From contig WHUX01000050.1 of NCBI GenBank assembly GCA_015179025.1, positions 279,012-343,011 on the forward strand: a stretch of DNA of 64,000 nucleotides, in the 5' to 3' direction. The stretch is from Terfezia claveryi (taxonomy: Eukaryota; Ascomycota; Pezizomycetes; Pezizales; Pezizaceae). The position numbers were made by a program, and so were the translations under genes. This document shows, one piece after another, positions 59,294 to 64,000 of the stretch (positions within the stretch are counted from its first letter, which is position 1; every line of letters begins with the position of its first letter). The notes below the pieces were generated by a model. The model did not search any database and was not told the origin of the DNA. It saw nothing but the letters and a program-made list of their open reading frames with translations.

Positions 59294-60439
59294 ATGGCAT
59301 CGGCCAACACCCCGTTTGAGCCAACATCAGCAATAGCATTAGCCAATACCCCATTTAAGCCACCAAAGGCTACCGAAAGCCTTAAAGATGAGAACAATTA
59401 TAGCTCATGGTCCATAAAAGTCCAAATACTCCTTTGACTAGCAAATCTAGATACAGCTATAGATCCTGATAAGGGTATAGCCCCCCAGCTGCCAACGAAG
59501 ACATATCAGTACCTCTTTAACAAAGCTTTAGTCATAATTATGGCAAATTGTGACTCAGAGCCACTGTCCCTTATCTGCATCTCTCCTAGTATACTAGATA
59601 CCTAGAACACTCTCAAGTTCCATTATGAAGGACACACTTATATACATATGTCAACAATGCTCCTTACAATCACTAACCTCTATTTCGATGATAGAAAAGA
59701 TACTCTAGTTCAATACCTTATAAAGTTTGAAAATAAATAGAACCTCCTATTGGCCAATATGACCACCATTTACTCTGATACCTCTAGTCTTGCCAGTACC
59801 ATTAAAAGCTTTATTAGCTATGATAGGTAGAAAGCAACCATACTATTATCTATACTTCCCTACATTGCTATATATCAGAGTCTCATTATGAATATTACAG
59901 GTGGAACAGCCACTCCAACCTATACAGATATAGTACTCTGACTCTGTAAACTATCCGATCACCTTAAAACTCACCCAAAAAGAGACATACTACCTCAAGA
60001 ACCTGCATCAGCCTTTGCAGCTACTAGCCTACTAGTTAAGTATTATTACTATAAGACAAAGAGATGGTCTGGAACCTCATATAAAGAGAAGGACTGCCGA
60101 ACTAAGAAAAGAGATCTAGCAAAACCTCTGACAGCTAATATTGCTTAGTCCAATGATGTTTGGGAGAAATTCTGCAATATAACAACTACCGAAACACCTA
60201 AACAACTACCGAAAAATCTATGAGTCAAGCTAATGGTTTGCCGATTTATGCTCTTTAGTGCAAATTACTAATAACTTAGCTGAGCTGATTGATCCACAAC
60301 CTCATTAACAACTCGTAAGAACTGGAGGAGGTAGTATTTAGTCTACCTACAAAGGCACTATTCGTCTAAGAAACCTTACTCTCCACAATATCCTATTTAT
60401 TCCTAACTTCCCTCGCAAGCTAATCAATGTGTAAAGTGT
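59294..60439 (+). pseudogene. Copia-2: decayed gag/protease relic
   Basis: A plus-strand frame from ATG 59294 reads as a Copia gag: ESLKDENNYSSWSIKVQILL, then LANLDTAIDPDKG, then NTLKFHYEGHTYIHMSTML and FDDRKDTLVQYLIKFE. It is broken by TGA and TAG codons. A degenerate zinc knuckle (YYYYKTKRWSGTSYKEKDC, Tyr where Cys is expected) and protease-like text (TGGGSI, TYKGTIRLRNLTLHNILFIP) follow in shifted frames. The relic ends abruptly at 60439, where the TGTATGGGGG start of another LTR begins. Many changes are of the C-to-T or G-to-A kind. Confidence 0.72.
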
Positions 60440-61086
60440 TGTATGGGGGACTGGACAATCAGATTAGATTAGATAAGGATCTAATCTAATCAGATAATCT
60501 CAGGCTAGTAATGTATACTACAAAGTAGATTACTAATAGTGTATTGTTTATTCTCACTATTAAAGTTATTACCAGTAGCATAAGATTACTGTAATAGGTA
60601 AAGTAGTATAGGAGTGCCAAAGGCACCTAGAAGATTAACCAGTGGAACTTCTATATTGATTGTACTCTAACTATGTTCTGAGTTCTAACTATCTGTCCAA
60701 CTGAAGGGAAATTCAGGGAACTATATGTATTTCCACCGGGGCAGTGCTGGGGCAGTGCTGAGGCAGTGCACCATCATCTGACCCTTACATGTGATAAAGA
60801 TCAGCATCATCTGATCCTCTAGATAGTACTTCCAAATACTATCTAGTACAAAATAGGTTAAGTCTTTCCTAGACTTATACATATGAAAGCATATGAGTAA
60901 CATGTGAAAGCATGTGAGTAACATGTAAAGCATGTGATAACATGTGAAAGCATGTGAAATATTAGCAAGGCAGCGCACACAGAATGTTGTGTATTTTGAG
61001 ATGCTTGTTGAGTAAGAAAATACATAAGAAATACATTTGTGAGGGAGAGGGTTAGTCATAGGGTATGAGTAAGCCACTTCCTTACA
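60440..61086 (-). repeat. Gypsy-2 LTR (putative)
   Basis: About 647 bp, TGTATGGGGGACTGG at the left and ACTTCCTTACA at the right, giving TG...CA ends on either strand. The adjacent purine tract on the minus strand (AAACAGGGAGGCA) is where a polypurine tract would sit before a 3' LTR. Its partner LTR would lie beyond the window, so the boundaries are inferred. Contains a hairpin at 60462-60491 and a minisatellite at about 60881-60960. Confidence 0.5.
60881..60960. repeat. CATGTGAAAG minisatellite
   Basis: About four imperfect units of CATGTGAAAGCATGTGAGTAA inside the putative Gypsy-2 LTR. Confidence 0.75.
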
Positions 61087-61310
61087 TGCCTCCCTGTTTA
61101 GATAAAAACTCCATCCTAGGAAATAAACAGGGGAGATGGGTTATGTACATTAGTAGTTAACATTCAACCCATAATACCTATTGTTCCTATCCATATAGGT
61201 ACTACTACCTTCTGCTCCAGTATCATACCTGATATTATTATACCCTTCCTTGAAATCCTTATCAACAACTTTCTGATCAAAGAAATATTTGAGCATCAAC
61301 TGGGGTATGT

Positions 61311-63016
61311 CTAACTCTTTTCCTTTGCCTTTGTCAATCTTGACTGCATTGGATGAAACAGGGGTAGTAAGGACTTTTTTCTTTCATTATTAATCATTTC
61401 CAAGGTTTCTTTCCTTGTCTTATTTTTGCCAAGCTTATTCTCACCAACCTTTCTCTTTTTGTAAGTTGCTTGCTTACTACCAGTCAACCAGAATTGTTTT
61501 TTCAATGACTCATCAACACCATCAGCATATACCCACTCATCAAATTTATGAGGCCATCCCTTCCATTTACCTTATACTGCAGCTTCCCTGTTCTAGGTTG
61601 TGACCTGAATTCCAATACTCTTTCTACCTCATACCTATCTTCCTTAACTGGTCCTGGATGTTCCAGAGTCCTGGAAGGGAACAGTTGTATTGGATTAGGG
61701 AAGAAGGGCTTGAGAAGTGAGGTGTGGAAGGAGTTGTTGATATTGTTGAGGTCAGGGAAGTCAGTGAAGTCAAGTTTAGCATTTTGACTCCATGGTGAAT
61801 ATTTGGTAATGGTGAAGGGGCCTATCCATTTAGGGGATAGTTTGGAGGAGTGGTACCTTGCTGGGAGGTTCTTTGTTGATAGCATCACCTGATCATTGAC
61901 TTGGTAATCAGGGGAGGCTCTTCTGTGTTTGTTGGCTTGCTGAATTTGGTCCTTTTTTGCTTTGGTAAGGTTTTCAGCAACCTGGTAAAATCTGGTTGTA
62001 GGGTTTGAATAGGTAGGAATTGGGTGAGGTAGGATAGGTGGTGACAAATTAGGCTGGTATCCTAGCTTGGTAACAAAGGGGGAAAGTCCTCTTGTAGTAC
62101 TAACTCTTGCATTCACCTCTGTTTGAACAGAAGGTGTGGCTTGTACCTAATTCATTCCTTGCTCCAGCTTCTTGGCTGCAAACATAGGAATAATTGTCCT
62201 ATTCTTTCTTTCACTTGTCCCATCAGTCTGGGGGTGATATGTGGAAGATGTTTTATGCATAATTCCATTTTTCTGCATCCAATCTTGAAAAACAGTAGAC
62301 ATAAACAAGGGGTCTTGATCAGAAACAATTTCATAAGGGAAACCCACATTAGGCTTAATGAATCTTTCAAAGATATCAATAACCCCTAATGTGTCAATAT
62401 TGTCTGCAACAGGTAACAAGAATGTAAAATCAGAATGCCTGTCAGTCATGACTAATAACTTATGAAATAACAGCATATGAGGCTTATCATCTTTAGGAGT
62501 TCTGTAACCAAGTGTAAATTCAGTACATGAGATCATAACAGGTTCCATACTAAGGAAATCCATAGCCATACTACCCCATGGCCTAATAGGTACATTCAGA
62601 GGAGTAAGGAATCCAGGGGTTTTCTGTGTGGATCCTTTGGTGATTTGACAGGTTTCACAACTCCTCACAAATTGTTCAACCTGCTTATAAAAATCCTGAA
62701 AGATGTACTTATTGGTAAGCTCTTCTGCTGTTTTTGCAAGGCCTCCATGTCCAGTAGTGACATGTGCTTGTTGGATAAGGGCTTCAGAGGCAGGGTTACC
62801 TTTAACTTGTAGTCCCTTGGGAATAACCATCTTCCAAGCAAAACTCTTCAAAAGGTACATAAATCCATCCTGTACCTTTACAGTAGGTACTTGCTCTCCT
62901 CTCTTGACCCTTAAGTACAGTGGTCCAAACACTGTATCTTTTTCCAACTCTTCTCTATAATGCCATTCTAACTCATGGTCTCCTATCCACTCAGCAATTA
63001 CCAAATCAGGTTCCAT
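61311..63016 (-). pseudogene. Gypsy-2 integrase with C-terminal chromodomain
   Basis: Frame 63016-62147 carries H2C2 (HVTTGHGGLAKTAEEL to CETCQ) and the DDE core (SMAMDFLSME, EIVSDQDPLFM, GTSERKNRT). A TAG at 62147 (CAG to TAG) interrupts it; the same frame continues from 62144 to 61502 (RVSTTRGLSPF, KWIGPFTITKY). The end is a chromodomain (RYEVERVLEF to about 61430): after QYKV the frame slips near 61565, one base missing, and KGWPHKFDEWVYADGVDE continues in the next frame to 61311. Chromodomain integrases of this class steer insertion to marked chromatin. Confidence 0.82.
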
Positions 63017-64000
63017 GCTCTTTTCATCTTCACCCTGAACCCTAGTGCCTTTTTCAGGTAGTCACTGTTGTGGAAGGGCTTATTGAGGGCCTTCAAGTTG
63101 TTTTTCCTAGTATTACAGGAGCTGACAAAGTTTTTTTCAAGTTATGGTAGCCAAGACAATATTTGCATCTTGGTACTCTTTTCCTCCTGTGGTAGTGACT
63201 TTTGGAAGGTTTGGGCATAGGTGAGACCAGTGACCATCTTGGTTGCATATGATCATTCCTGATGGTTTCTATGGTAATGGGTGTTGCAGTGGATAGAGTT
63301 TGTTGTCAAGGGGGCATTTGTTGCTGAGGTGAGTGTTCCATGCAATTGGTCATCTGGGAGGAGGAAATCTAGCCTCTAGGGCATTCTCCTTAAAGTGTCC
63401 ATTGCCCAACATTGTCACAAGATTAATATAGGATTTGTGTTGTTACATTGGAGGTTTTGTGGCCCACTTTACCACATTGGGAACAAAATCTTTGTCTTGA
63501 GTTTTGTTAGAGGAGGATGGAGGATTGGATCCTCAGGGAAGATGTCAGGAAGGGTGCTGACAGAGGATGCAGGTGAGGCTCCTGGGGAGGAGGAGGCTGG
63601 AAGTGCACCTTCTTGTTGTCTGCCTCATCCTTGCACTTAGGTGAGGCTGCCCTTCTTTTCAAGGTACCTTCAAGAGTAGGGTTCCACTCCTAAAGGTTTC
63701 CCACAACCATAGAACCCCTTTCAGCCCTTCTCAAGGACTGTTCCATCTGTTCTGTAGTCATGGGTTCCCTGCTCTTTCCCATTCCTCAGGTTCATCTGAG
63801 TCAGAGGACTCATCCACAAGGGTCCATTCCTGTGGGTCCTCTGCCTCAGAGGCAGCAAGGTAGAGGGAGAGGAGGTACTAGGTTCATTGTTAATAACCAC
63901 TTGAAACTTGGGTTTTCTTGTAACTGACCTTTCTCTCTCTTCCTCCTGTTGTTGTTGCTGTTGGGCCTGGGCCCTGGTGGTGGTGGCAGCAGTTTGTACT
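63017..64000 (-). pseudogene. Gypsy-2 gag-like region
   Basis: Broken minus-strand reading with gag character: a Gln-rich stretch near the right edge (RAQAQQQQQEEERERS), a knuckle-like RFCSQCGKVGHKTSN (C-x2-C-x4-H, last Cys not in frame) at about 63.46 kb and a CKYCLGYH motif nearer the integrase. Several stops and frame changes are seen. The element continues past the window. Confidence 0.5.

Larger units (their letters stand above)
60440..64000 (-). mobile_element. Gypsy-2: chromodomain Gypsy element, RT region absent, runs off window
   Basis: Minus-strand element: LTR, integrase with chromodomain, then, going upstream, gag-like sequence to the right edge. RT and RNase H, expected between gag/protease and integrase, are not found: a gag-type zinc knuckle at about 63.46 kb is only about 440 bp from the integrase frame. 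It appears inserted into Copia-2. Confidence 0.7.

Overview
This window looks like nuclear DNA of a filamentous ascomycete. The genes have short (47-117 bp) GT-AG introns. Their content is typical of Pezizomycotina: an Etp1/BRAP2-type ubiquitin ligase, a SidF/SidL-type siderophore acyltransferase, polyubiquitin, a SET/zinc-finger protein, a fungal MCU-like protein and an Hcs1/SMUBP2-type helicase. Intergenic DNA is long and rich in homopolymers, and LTR retrotransposons take up much of the right half. A repeat-rich pezizomycete is a reasonable guess, but nothing here proves the genus.

Layout. 0.8-7.0 kb: three minus-strand genes in a row (BRAP2-like RING/ZnF-UBP protein, siderophore acyltransferase, four-unit polyubiquitin). 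7.0-19.5 kb: mostly non-coding, with a small inverted-repeat family (terminal motif TAGTCTGGTTGGCAC), two small genes, a G-quadruplex run and a UUCG hairpin. 19.5-31.4 kb: a second gene block (SET protein, F-box-like protein, small acidic protein with a Chz-like motif, MCU-like protein with a long acidic N-terminal region). 33.2-40.1 kb: Gypsy-1, a Ty3-type element with identical 301-bp LTRs but a broken gag-pol. 41.6-47.5 kb: three related P-loop GTPases (one frameshifted, two intact) with a Ginger-like DNA-transposon relic between them. 48.0-52.9 kb: Copia-1, whose polyprotein stays in one frame and is broken only by eight stop codons. 53.2-55.5 kb: the helicase. 55.6-56.6 kb: a second Ginger-like relic. 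59.3-64.0 kb: a decayed Copia gag/protease interrupted by the LTR of Gypsy-2, a chromodomain Gypsy element that appears to lack reverse transcriptase and runs off the window.

The host genes do not form one pathway. The most distinctive parts are the GTPase cluster in transposon-rich DNA, the MCU-like protein without the acidic pore motif, and contrasting decay modes: nonsense-only in Copia-1, frameshifts in Gypsy-1, and TIR-bounded integrase fragments. All exon joins and family calls come from reading the sequence. No database search was run.
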